A stretch of DNA of 64,000 nucleotides from Luteolibacter flavescens (GTDB lineage Bacteria > Verrucomicrobiota > Verrucomicrobiia > Verrucomicrobiales > Akkermansiaceae), in the NCBI RefSeq assembly GCF_025950085.1, contig NZ_JAPDDS010000001.1:186001-250000 (forward strand), written 5' to 3'. Shown here piece after piece: positions 51,235-59,229 of the stretch. A program made the position numbers and the translations under genes. Under the pieces are notes generated by a model, which worked only from the letters and a program-made list of their open reading frames with translations, did no database searches and was not told the DNA's origin. Numbering within the stretch: the stretch's first letter is position 1; each line of letters starts with the position of its first letter.

Positions 51235-52110
51235 ATGGCTTTCTCATCGCTAAGACCGCTCGCTCTCTTGTTCCTCCTGTTAGGTCCTGCGTCCGGGGAG
51301 GAAGGTGCAGTCGGTTTCGTTGCTCTAGCAGGTTCTTCCCCGCCGGAGTGGAAGCCGCTTTTCCAAGGCGTGGAATATCGCCTGAGCGAGCTGGAGAAAC
51401 CGCGGCGGATCCGCATTCATGAAGTACGGATCGACACCAAAGCGGAGGGCATTTCGTTTTTCACCACGCCTGACAATGGCGATGTACCGCAGGAAGTGGA
51501 CGGTCGGCGGACGACGACTTTCCTGAAGGAGTTTGATCTCGAGATCGCGATCAATGGCACCGGCTTCAAGCCGATCGCCAAGGAGGGCGCGCCGGTGGAC
51601 GTGCTGGGCCTGTCGGTTTCGGACGGCCGCAAGGTCAGTGCGCTGGATGCGAAGTCCCGCAACCCGGTCTTCCTCGCGACCGCGGACCAGAAGGTTCAGA
51701 TCGTGCGAGCGCCCTTTCCGGAGGAAGGATTCCCGCAGGCCCACAATGCGCTGCAAGGATGGTATGGCGCGAACGGGATGCTCGTCGATGACGGCGAGGT
51801 TGTGACCGCGACGGTGGATATTCATCCCCGCACCGCGGTCGGGGTCTCGAAGGACGGGCGTCATGCCTATTTCGTCGTGGCGGATGGTCGTCAGCCGGGG
51901 AGAAGCGAGGGGATGACCCTCATCGAGCTCGCGGAGTGGATGAAAGCGAGCGGCTGCTGGGACGCCGCGAATCTCGATGGAGGCGGCTCCAGCACCATGG
52001 TGACGAAAGATGAGAAGGGTGCCGCGAAGATCCTGAACTCACCCTCCGGCGGCATCCAGCGGAGCGTGGGCAATCACCTCGGCGTGCACGCCCTGCCGCT
52101 CGCCCGTTGA
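51235..52110 (+). CDS. Secreted phosphodiester glycosidase (NAGPA) family protein
   Basis: A signal peptide (about 1-21) is followed by a domain of the NAGPA family, named after the mammalian enzyme that uncovers mannose-6-phosphate. Conserved family motifs are present: N-G-T-G-F near residue 102, P-R-T-A-V-G near residue 200, and D-G-R-Q-P-G-R-S-E-G-M-T-L with L-D-G-G-G-S-S-T-M near the C-terminus. In bacteria, members act on glycan phosphodiesters, exopolysaccharide or peptidoglycan-linked sugars. The length (291 aa) is that of a single domain. It precedes a glycerophosphodiesterase gene by 74 bases, so both may degrade phosphodiester-linked polymers such as teichoic-like glycans. Confidence 0.88.
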   Translation: MAFSSLRPLALLFLLLGPASGEEGAVGFVALAGSSPPEWKPLFQGVEYRLSELEKPRRIRIHEVRIDTKAEGISFFTTPDNGDVPQEVDGRRTTTFLKEFDLEIAINGTGFKPIAKEGAPVDVLGLSVSDGRKVSALDAKSRNPVFLATADQKVQIVRAPFPEEGFPQAHNALQGWYGANGMLVDDGEVVTATVDIHPRTAVGVSKDGRHAYFVVADGRQPGRSEGMTLIELAEWMKASGCWDAANLDGGGSSTMVTKDEKGAAKILNSPSGGIQRSVGNHLGVHALPLAR

Positions 52111-52184
52111 GCCGCGACGTGTCGGAATCGTTGCAAGTCACCCCGTGGCTGGCAGCCGCGAATCGGAGACACCACGCCCCACAA

Positions 52185-53135
52185 ATGAACCTTGGTTTCT
52201 TCCCCGCGCTGAAGTCCGCGGCTTTCCTTTCCCTCGTGCTCGCGGGCACCGCCATGGCGGACATCGCCCCGGTGCTGGCGTCCTACCGGAACTCGGAGGA
52301 CAAGCGCGTGCTCGTCGCCTGCCACCGCGCCGGGTACCTGGTGAAGGGCGGCAAGGATCTGCCGGAGAACTCGCTGCTCGCGATCCGTGACTCGATCCGC
52401 GCGGGAGCCGAGATCCTGGAGATCGACTTGATGATGACCTCTGATGGCGAACTGGTGCTGATGCACGACACGACGCTGGACCGCACGACGAGCGGGAAGG
52501 GGAAGGTGCGGGACAAAACGCTGGCAGAGATCAAGGAACTGCACCTGCTGCTCCCGGATCGCAAGCCGACCGAGGAACGAGTTCCCACCTTCCGCGAGAC
52601 GATGGAAGCCGTGAAGGGCAAGGTGCTGGTGAATCTCGACAAGCTGCCGGTGACGGACCGGAAGAAGATGGACGCGGCGATGAAGGTGCTGCGCGAGACC
52701 GGCACGGTGGATCACGCGATCTTCAAGCAAGGCGTGAAGGACGTGCCTGCGGAGAAGATCCGCAAGGCGCTGGAACGCTATCCGGAGAAGCTCGACTTCA
52801 TGCCTGTGATCGCGAATGCCACCTCGCAGGAAGTGGTGGCCGTGCTGGACACCTACCGGCCCGAGGCGATCGAGATCGTTTTCAAGGATGAGCCCGTGGG
52901 GATGCTTTCACCCGAGGTGCTGGCCGCCGCGAAGCGCCACGGGACGCGCCTCTGGATCAATACACTGTGGGCCAGCCTGAATGCAGGCCGCGATGACGCG
53001 CGTGCCCTTGCCGGAGATCCCGCCGGATCGTGGGGCTGGGTCGTTGAACGTGGCGCGGCCATCATCCAGACAGACCATCGCGATCCACTGCTCCGCTATC
53101 TGGAGGGACTCGGCAAGCGCCAGGCGGCGAAGTGA
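52185..53135 (+). CDS. Exported glycerophosphodiester phosphodiesterase
   Basis: Hydrolyses glycerophosphodiesters to glycerol-3-phosphate and an alcohol. The signal peptide (about 1-25) is followed by the GDPD barrel with its catalytic motif C-H-R-A-G-Y (the His is conserved), E-N-S-L-L-A, E-I-D-L-M-M-T-S-D-G and M-H-D-T-T-L-D-R-T-T, and a late W-I-N-T-L-W. All key residues (His, Glu, Asp) are there. The start at 52185 is preferred over upstream candidates because it yields the signal peptide. It may be co-transcribed with the NAGPA gene, and would supply phosphate or glycerol from membrane or cell-wall material outside the cytoplasm. Confidence 0.93.
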   Translation: MNLGFFPALKSAAFLSLVLAGTAMADIAPVLASYRNSEDKRVLVACHRAGYLVKGGKDLPENSLLAIRDSIRAGAEILEIDLMMTSDGELVLMHDTTLDRTTSGKGKVRDKTLAEIKELHLLLPDRKPTEERVPTFRETMEAVKGKVLVNLDKLPVTDRKKMDAAMKVLRETGTVDHAIFKQGVKDVPAEKIRKALERYPEKLDFMPVIANATSQEVVAVLDTYRPEAIEIVFKDEPVGMLSPEVLAAAKRHGTRLWINTLWASLNAGRDDARALAGDPAGSWGWVVERGAAIIQTDHRDPLLRYLEGLGKRQAAK

Positions 53136-53216
53136 GTCGATTTCCGGCGCTGCATCCCCGACAAGGCGGCAGGAGGCCTTGCCGAAGGAATAAACGCGTG
53201 TTACCCCCTGCTTCAG

Positions 53217-54137
53217 ATGGGTGCATCCGACCGGGACTACTTTCGTGATGAAGAGCGGCGCTACTCCAGAGGGGGTGGCATGGCACTGCCCGGGCTGACG
53301 CCGGTCAGCAAGTGGCTGCTGGTCGCCAATCTGGTCATCTTCCTGATCGATTTCTTTTCACGCAAGGGAGGATCGCCCTTCGGCATCATCAACGAACGGC
53401 TGTTTTTCTCGGTCCAGTCTGCATTTCTGGAGGGGAAGATCTGGGAAGTTTTCACCTTCCAGTTCCTCCACGCCAATCCATGGCACCTGATCGGGAACAG
53501 CGTCGGGCTCTATTTCTTCGGCCCGTGGGCGGAGCGGTGGTGGGGTAGCCAGCGATTCCTCGTCTTTTACCTGCTCTGCGGCATCGCGGGCGCTCTTTTC
53601 TTCAGCCTCCTCATGATCGGCGGGGTGCTTCCTTCCAGCGGTATCTCTTCTCGTTTGATCGGTGCCTCTGCCGGCATCTACGGGATCCTGATCTCGGTGG
53701 CGGTCATCAATCCGAAGGAGCGGCTCATGCTGCTCTTTCCGCGCATCGAGATGACGATGAAGAAGCTGGCGCTGATCTTTTTGGGCATCGCGGTGGTCGT
53801 CATCATCGGTGACAATCTGGTTGGCGGTCGTCCCTTCGAAAACAGCGGGGGCGAAGCAGGTCATCTCGGCGGGGCCATCCTCGCTTATTTTCTCACGCGC
53901 TTTCCTCACTTGCTCCGGAAAAAGGGCAAGGACGCGGAAAGCAAGATCATCCGCCCGAAGGAATTCCGGAAGCGCCGGGGGCCGGCCAAGCTCAGACCCC
54001 GCTCATCGGTGGATGTCGCGACGGCGTCCGACGTGGACCGCATCCTCGACAAGATCAGCCGCGACGGCATCCAGAGCCTGACCGACGAAGAACGCGAGAT
54101 ACTCCAGAAAGCCAGCAAACCGACCAAGGAACGATGA
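53217..54137 (+). CDS. Rhomboid-family intramembrane serine protease
   Basis: Multi-pass membrane protease that cleaves TM helices of substrates. Six or so hydrophobic segments are seen. The conserved H90-x-x-x-N94 in helix 2, the catalytic S151 in G-A-S-A-G, and the general base H216 in A-G-H-L-G-G are intact. The W-E-R/A-W-W-G-S loop after helix 2 fits. The C-terminal ~80 residues are basic and cytoplasmic and end in a helical tail (D-V-D-R-I-L-D-K-I-S-R-D-G) shared with many verrucomicrobial rhomboids. The gene overlaps mazG by 4 bases (ATGA). Confidence 0.93.
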   Translation: MGASDRDYFRDEERRYSRGGGMALPGLTPVSKWLLVANLVIFLIDFFSRKGGSPFGIINERLFFSVQSAFLEGKIWEVFTFQFLHANPWHLIGNSVGLYFFGPWAERWWGSQRFLVFYLLCGIAGALFFSLLMIGGVLPSSGISSRLIGASAGIYGILISVAVINPKERLMLLFPRIEMTMKKLALIFLGIAVVVIIGDNLVGGRPFENSGGEAGHLGGAILAYFLTRFPHLLRKKGKDAESKIIRPKEFRKRRGPAKLRPRSSVDVATASDVDRILDKISRDGIQSLTDEEREILQKASKPTKER

Positions 54138-54949
54138 CCGACGCCGAAATGATCGACTGCCCGGAAAAGGGCCGCCAAGTGGAACGGCTGCGCGCCATCA
54201 TGCACCGGCTGCGCGCTCCCGGCGGTTGCCCCTGGGATGCCGAGCAGACCCACGGCAGCCTCGTTTCGAATCTCATCGAGGAAGCCTACGAGACGGTCGA
54301 TGCGATCCAGCGGAACGATCTGCCGCATCTGCAGGAGGAGCTGGGAGACCTACTGCTCCAGGTCGTCTTCCATAGCGAACTGGCTGAGGAGAGCGGAAAC
54401 TTCGACATGGACGACGTGGCACGCGGCATCTCCGACAAGCTGGTGCGCCGTCATCCGCATGTCTTCGCCACCTCGCAGGCCGCGACTTCGGACGCCGTGC
54501 TCCAGCAGTGGGACGAGATCAAGCGCTCCGAAAAGGGGACCGAGGCGGAGGCCTACCTGCACGGCACCGGCAAGGGCCTGCCCGCGCTCCTCCGTGCCTC
54601 GAAGCTCCAGAAAAAGGCGGCCAAGATCGGCTTTGACTGGCCCACCCAGACCGGCGTGCTGGCCAAGATCCGCGAGGAAGTCCTGGAGGTGGAGGCCGCG
54701 GTGGATGCGCAAGATCTCCCGGCGGTGGACGAGGAGATCGGCGATCTCTTGTTCTCCGTGGTGAATCTGCTGCGTTTCCGCAAGATGGATCCTGAGGTGG
54801 TCCTGGCCGCCGCGAATGACAAGTTCGAGCGCCGCTTTGGCGAAATGGAAAAGCGCCTGAAGGCGGCGGGGATCTCGCTGGAAGACGCCACCGCCGACCA
54901 GATGGATGATGCCTGGGAAGAGGCGAAGAAGTCGAAGATCTGCGTGTGA
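54134..54949 (+). CDS. mazG: Nucleoside triphosphate pyrophosphohydrolase MazG
   Basis: Cytoplasmic house-cleaning enzyme that hydrolyses (d)NTPs to monophosphates plus pyrophosphate. The first of two MazG domains (about 15-130) has P-W-D-A-E-Q-T-H-G-S-L and the metal-binding E-E-x-x-E ... E-x-x-D pattern as L-I-E-E-A-Y-E and E-E-L-G-D-L-L. The second domain (about 150-270) repeats it as E-E-V-L-E-V-E-A and D-E-E-I-G-D-L-L-F-S. The length, 271 aa, is standard. Translation is coupled to the rhomboid gene. No toxin-antitoxin partner is nearby, so a role in nucleotide quality control is likely. Confidence 0.95.
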   Translation: MTDAEMIDCPEKGRQVERLRAIMHRLRAPGGCPWDAEQTHGSLVSNLIEEAYETVDAIQRNDLPHLQEELGDLLLQVVFHSELAEESGNFDMDDVARGISDKLVRRHPHVFATSQAATSDAVLQQWDEIKRSEKGTEAEAYLHGTGKGLPALLRASKLQKKAAKIGFDWPTQTGVLAKIREEVLEVEAAVDAQDLPAVDEEIGDLLFSVVNLLRFRKMDPEVVLAAANDKFERRFGEMEKRLKAAGISLEDATADQMDDAWEEAKKSKICV

Positions 54950-54984
54950 TGCGAGGTCGTGCAGGTCGGTCGCGTAGTGTCCGG

Positions 54985-56028
54985 ATGCGCTTCCTTCCGC
55001 TGGCATTGCTTGCTTCACCGCTGCTGGCGGCGACCCATGAGGTGGATTCGCCGGAGGGCCTTTCCGCGGCTCTCCGGAATCTGAAAGCCGGGGACGTAGT
55101 CAGGATCGCTCCGGGCGATTATCCGGCGGGTCACTTCGTCACCGGCATCGCGGATCTCACCATTGAAGCGAGCGACGCGGCGAAGCCTCCGCACTTCAAG
55201 GGTGGCAAGGAGGCCTGGCACTTCACCCGATGTCCGGGGCTGACGCTGCGGAACCTCAAGGTAAGCGGGCAGAGCGCGAATGGCATCAACCTCGACGATG
55301 GCGGCGAGCGCGGGAAGCCGGTGGCCAAGACGCTCATCGAAGGCGTGACGGTGAGCGACATCGGACCGACCGGAAACTTCGACGGGATCAAGTGCTCCGG
55401 GCTGACCGATCTGGTCATCCGGGATTGCGAGATTTCCGGATGGGGCGGACAGGCGATCGACTTCGTCGGGTGCAGCAAGGCGCTCATCACCGGCTGTGTT
55501 TTTACAGGCAAGCCCGGATATTCCCAGCACACCGGACCGCAATTCAAAGGCGGCAGCGAGGACATCGTCATCGAGAAATGCCGCTTCAAGGATGCGGGGC
55601 AGCGCCCCGTCCAGGCCGGTGGCTCCACGGGGCTGGACTTCTTCCGTCCTCCGGGCGCGAAGTACGAGGCACGTCGTATTACGATCCGCGACAATGTCAT
55701 CGAGGGCGGCATGTGCGCCGCCGCATTCACCGGGGTGGACGGGGCGGAGTTCACCGGCAACACCGTGAAGAACCCGGAGAAGTGGATCTTCCGCATTCTT
55801 CAGGAGACCAAGGAAGAGGGCTTCACCCCGTGTCGCAACGTGCTCGTGAAGGATAACTCCTTCGTCTTCCAGCGCGCCAAGGTGAGGGATGAGACCAACA
55901 TCGGCCCCGACACCTCGCCGGAGACCTTCCGCTTTGAGAACAACCGCTGGCTTGCAGAGGACAAGCCGTCTGCTTCCACACCCAAGCTTCCCGTGGAGGA
56001 GGCCGGAGGCACTTACGGCAAGCCGTAG
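54985..56028 (+). CDS. Secreted right-handed beta-helix protein
   Basis: A signal peptide (M-R-F-L-P-L-A-L-L-A start) is followed by a right-handed parallel beta-helix (about residues 40-320), recognised by repeated short strands with N/D-G turns such as L-T-L-R-N-L-K-V-S, L-I-E-G-V-T-V-S and V-I-R-D-C-E-I-S. Such folds occur in pectate lyases, polygalacturonases, alginate lyases and their homologues; no family-specific catalytic signature was recognised, so the substrate is unknown. The start at 54985 yields the signal peptide; earlier in-frame starts (GTG at 54946, ATG at 54949) would hide it. It follows mazG by 35 bases. Confidence 0.8.
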   Translation: MRFLPLALLASPLLAATHEVDSPEGLSAALRNLKAGDVVRIAPGDYPAGHFVTGIADLTIEASDAAKPPHFKGGKEAWHFTRCPGLTLRNLKVSGQSANGINLDDGGERGKPVAKTLIEGVTVSDIGPTGNFDGIKCSGLTDLVIRDCEISGWGGQAIDFVGCSKALITGCVFTGKPGYSQHTGPQFKGGSEDIVIEKCRFKDAGQRPVQAGGSTGLDFFRPPGAKYEARRITIRDNVIEGGMCAAAFTGVDGAEFTGNTVKNPEKWIFRILQETKEEGFTPCRNVLVKDNSFVFQRAKVRDETNIGPDTSPETFRFENNRWLAEDKPSASTPKLPVEEAGGTYGKP

Positions 56029-56048
56029 CGAGTGACCGGAAAAGCAAA

Positions 56049-56082
56049 ACGCCAAGTCCGGAGATCCCGGAGCCTGGCGTTG
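56049..56082. terminator. Bidirectional terminator between beta-helix and cyclophilin genes
   Basis: A 7-bp outer stem (AACGCCA / TGGCGTT) encloses a 5-bp inner stem (TCCGG / CCGGA). On the minus strand it is followed by TTTTGCTTTT, making it a good terminator for the cyclophilin gene. Six A/T bases follow on the plus side. Confidence 0.75.
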
Positions 56083-56104
56083 GAAAAAACGAGGAACGTT
56101 GGGC

Positions 56105-56773
56105 TTACTTGCCTGCGGCCTTGAGCTTGGTGTCCCACTCTTCGATCTTGGCCTTCTGTGCGGCGAAAAGCGCGTCGGTGGAGTCGATGATCTCGATCTT
56201 CTCGATCTTGTCGCCCTTGCCGGCGGGATCGACTTTCCCACCTTGCTCGCCGGTATCCATCTTGCCGAGGATCTTGTTCACGACTTCCTGACCCTTGGTC
56301 ACTTCGCCGAAGACGGAGTGGCGGTTGTCGAGGAAAGGCGTCGGGGCCATCGTGATGAAGAACTGCGAGCCGTTGGTGCCCGGGCCGGCATTGGCCATCG
56401 AGAAGATGCCCGCCTTGTTGTGCTTCAGGCTGGCGTGGAACTCGTCCGCGAACTTGTAGCCCGGACCGCCACGGCCGGACTCGGTCGGGTCGCCACCTTG
56501 GACCATGAAGTTGTCGATGACGCGGTGGAAGGCGATGCCGTTGTAGTAGCCACGCTTGGCGAGGCTCAGGAAGTTCGCGGCGGTCACCGGCACCTTGGAG
56601 GCGAAGATGGTGGCCTCGATGTCACCCTTCGTGGTGACCATCTTGATCTTGATGTCCTTGATCTCCTCGGTCTTGGCGGCTTCGGCAGGCTTCGCCTCTT
56701 CCTTCTTGGCTTCCTCCTGCGCGAAGGCGAAGGGAGCGAAGAGGGCAAGGGCCAGAATCAGTCGTCGTTTCAT
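56105..56773 (-). CDS. Exported peptidyl-prolyl isomerase, cyclophilin type
   Basis: Periplasmic foldase, 222 aa. A signal peptide (about 1-18) is followed by an acidic Ala/Glu/Lys linker and a cyclophilin domain (about 45-205). The active-site segments F-H-R-V-I-D-N-F-M-V-Q-G-G-D-P and M-A-N-A-G-P-G-T-N-G-S-Q-F-F-I-T are complete, including the catalytic Arg. F-L-D-N-R-H-S-V-F-G-E-V is also standard. The C-terminus is helical and charged. It lies downstream of the Bat cluster on the same strand (34-base gap) and could be part of that transcript. Confidence 0.93.
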   Translation of the reverse strand: MKRRLILALALFAPFAFAQEEAKKEEAKPAEAAKTEEIKDIKIKMVTTKGDIEATIFASKVPVTAANFLSLAKRGYYNGIAFHRVIDNFMVQGGDPTESGRGGPGYKFADEFHASLKHNKAGIFSMANAGPGTNGSQFFITMAPTPFLDNRHSVFGEVTKGQEVVNKILGKMDTGEQGGKVDPAGKGDKIEKIEIIDSTDALFAAQKAKIEEWDTKLKAAGK

Positions 56774-56806
56774 GCGTATCGTGTGGGTTGGAGAGTGCGG
56801 GGTGGA

Positions 56807-59212
56807 TCAGGCGTTGTTGTCGCCGCCTTTTCCGGTGCGGAGCTTCGGTGGCTCAGGACTGGTTTCGGGCACAAGAGGCCGGATGTCAACGAGCGGCACC
56901 CATCCGCGGCTATCATTGGCAAAGGCAACATAGGCCCATTCGCCCGAGCGGCTCACCAATTTGCAGAGGGATCCGGCCGGAGCCTCGATCACCGTGGGTG
57001 CCGTGCGGGCGGCATCGGTGCGGACGGTGGAGGTGTCCGCCACGATCACGGCCTGCTCCTTCACCGGGGAAAATGCGGCGTCATTCGGATAGTAATACCA
57101 GCCAAGAGCACCGCACGCGGCGATGAGCGGCGCGCTGACAAATGCGGCGATGGAGGCCATGCGGACACCGGCACCGGGGCGGGTGGCCGGGAAGACCAGC
57201 AGGCCGATCACCACGGCCCAACCGGACGCGATGATAAGACCCTGCCAAAAACCGAGAGGCATCCGGGCGATCTGATACTGGTGATCCGGGCGCTGGATGG
57301 TGATTGAGCCGAACTTCCGCTCCAGGAAGCGGAGATTCTGACGCGACTCGGCATGTGAGGAGTCGCGCAGCAGGGCGCGGCGGTAGTAGAGCGCGGCCTC
57401 GCCCGGCGAGCCGAGACGGTAGGCGGCATTGCCGATGTTGTAGAGCGTGTCGGCGGAGAGTTGATCGTAGGGGCCGCTGTCCAGCCAAGCCTTCGCGGCT
57501 TCGCTGTAACGACCGTCTTCGAAAAGTTTTCCGGCATCCTCGGCGGCATGGGTTCTCTCGCCGGAGAGGGTCAGGAAGATCGCCACCAGCGGCAGGGCAA
57601 GTTTGCGGAGTTGCTTCAGCATGCGGCTTCGTTCGGTTCGCTCCATCTTGTTCTCACCGCGGTCTTGGCGGAAGCTCACCTCGTCGCGGCGCTTCAGCAC
57701 CTCCACGATGAGCGGGTCCTGACGATCCCCGAGCCAGCGCTCGATGAAGTGCCCGGCCTTGCGGTAGAAAGTCTGGTCCGGAGCGTTCTCGACCTCGCGC
57801 CATTCCTTGTGACGGGCGATCACATCGGGGTCCTTGTGCAGGCGCGGAGCCAGATGGCGGGAGACGATCTTCACGATCAGGAAGACTACGACCAGTGCGG
57901 GCAGGATCTGCCACAACCATGCCGGTAAATTCATCTTGTTGGAAACCAAGGCGGAACCGGTATTCACCACGCCCAGAATATCGGACATCTGCTCCAGCGG
58001 CATTGCCAGCGCCGCGGGCGGGGCCGCCGTGATGCTGGGAGCCGTGGACGGCAGGATATTGATCGGGATCGGGTCGGATTGCACCGACTCATAGCTTCCC
58101 TTCGCCGGGTCGAAATAGACGAGCTTGAAGGGCGGGACCGACTTTTGCACCCGCAGCGGACGCATGTATTGGCGGAAAATGACTTCGCCGCTCAGTTCGC
58201 GACGCTCCTCGCCGCGCTCTTGGGCGGAGGCGTCGTAGAGTTTCCAGCCGTCGGGATCCAGTGGCTTCGGCGACTTGAGGGCATCGAGATTGCCGCTGCC
58301 GGAGATAGCTATTTCCACCGTGACGGGATCACCCTCGCGAAGGTCGGTTTCCCCGGTCGTCACCTTCATCTCGAATTGGCCGACGGCATTCTCAAAGCCC
58401 TCGGGAGCGCCGTCCGGGAGAGGCTTTGACTCCAAGGTGAGCGCTGGAGCCTCAAGCTTGACCGGCTGGGCATAGGAGCGTCCGAAATTCTGTACGGAGG
58501 CGATCTGGAGCTGGAGCGTCAGCGTCGCAGGGCCCAGCGTGGCGGCTCCGGCGGCATTCGTGGAGGCGGTGCTGGGGTAGGGGATGGCGAAATAGGTCCG
58601 GCCGAGCAGTTGGGTGCGGGTGATCTGCGGCTGCGGCTGGAAGCGCCAGGCTGACAGACCTTGGCGCTCGAAGTCAGGGATGCCCCAGTCGATCACCGGC
58701 TGATCGTCCGGGAAATAGATCTTGAGCTCCACCGGCTGCTTCTCCCCGAGGTAGGGCTGATCTTTCAGCGCATGGAAGCCGGCGGCGTAGCGGATCCGCT
58801 GGTTGCCGACCTGAGCGGTGGACCAGTTCAGGCTCGTCTCTTCGATCACGCGGAACTCGACCGGCTTCGTGCGATGCACCTCACCATTCACCGTCACTTC
58901 CAAGGCGGGAATGACGTGGGTTCCCGCATCGTAGCTTGAAAGGGTGAAGGAGATGAACTGCTCGAGCCGGCGATTTTCGGACGAGCGGCGCTGCACGAAG
59001 TTGCTGTTCAGCCGCATATCCACGCCCTTGATCTGCGGGATATTCGGCATCCGGATATCGTCATTGAACTCGCCCTCACGGAGGACGATCTCAAATCTGG
59101 CCTGCTCTCCCTGCACCAGGAAGCGACTGGACATCAGTGCGTCCACGCGTGGGGCGGCATGAGCCACACCGGCGAGCAGCAGGAAGAGGAAGAATTTACG
59201 GATATGGTTCAC
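56807..59212 (-). CDS. BatD-BatE fusion protein (oxygen-tolerance, TPR and SH3)
   Basis: 801 aa. A signal peptide and a BatD-like region (about 20-500, beta-rich, with an internal TM helix near 430-450) are joined to a C-terminal BatE-like part: TPR repeats (around 560-640, L-F-E-D-G-R-Y-S-E-A-A-K-A-W), two TM helices and a bacterial SH3 domain (about 725-785, S-G-E-W-A-Y-V-A-F-A-N-D-S-R-G-W-V). In Bacteroidetes the Bat proteins are separate. They act in the periplasm with the VWA partners and MoxR, and have been tied to aerotolerance and envelope integrity, but the mechanism is unclear. It is the last Bat gene, with an 17-base gap to BatB/C. Confidence 0.84.
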   Translation of the reverse strand: MNHIRKFFLFLLLAGVAHAAPRVDALMSSRFLVQGEQARFEIVLREGEFNDDIRMPNIPQIKGVDMRLNSNFVQRRSSENRRLEQFISFTLSSYDAGTHVIPALEVTVNGEVHRTKPVEFRVIEETSLNWSTAQVGNQRIRYAAGFHALKDQPYLGEKQPVELKIYFPDDQPVIDWGIPDFERQGLSAWRFQPQPQITRTQLLGRTYFAIPYPSTASTNAAGAATLGPATLTLQLQIASVQNFGRSYAQPVKLEAPALTLESKPLPDGAPEGFENAVGQFEMKVTTGETDLREGDPVTVEIAISGSGNLDALKSPKPLDPDGWKLYDASAQERGEERRELSGEVIFRQYMRPLRVQKSVPPFKLVYFDPAKGSYESVQSDPIPINILPSTAPSITAAPPAALAMPLEQMSDILGVVNTGSALVSNKMNLPAWLWQILPALVVVFLIVKIVSRHLAPRLHKDPDVIARHKEWREVENAPDQTFYRKAGHFIERWLGDRQDPLIVEVLKRRDEVSFRQDRGENKMERTERSRMLKQLRKLALPLVAIFLTLSGERTHAAEDAGKLFEDGRYSEAAKAWLDSGPYDQLSADTLYNIGNAAYRLGSPGEAALYYRRALLRDSSHAESRQNLRFLERKFGSITIQRPDHQYQIARMPLGFWQGLIIASGWAVVIGLLVFPATRPGAGVRMASIAAFVSAPLIAACGALGWYYYPNDAAFSPVKEQAVIVADTSTVRTDAARTAPTVIEAPAGSLCKLVSRSGEWAYVAFANDSRGWVPLVDIRPLVPETSPEPPKLRTGKGGDNNA

Positions 59213-59229
59213 GTCGGGAAATTCAGGTT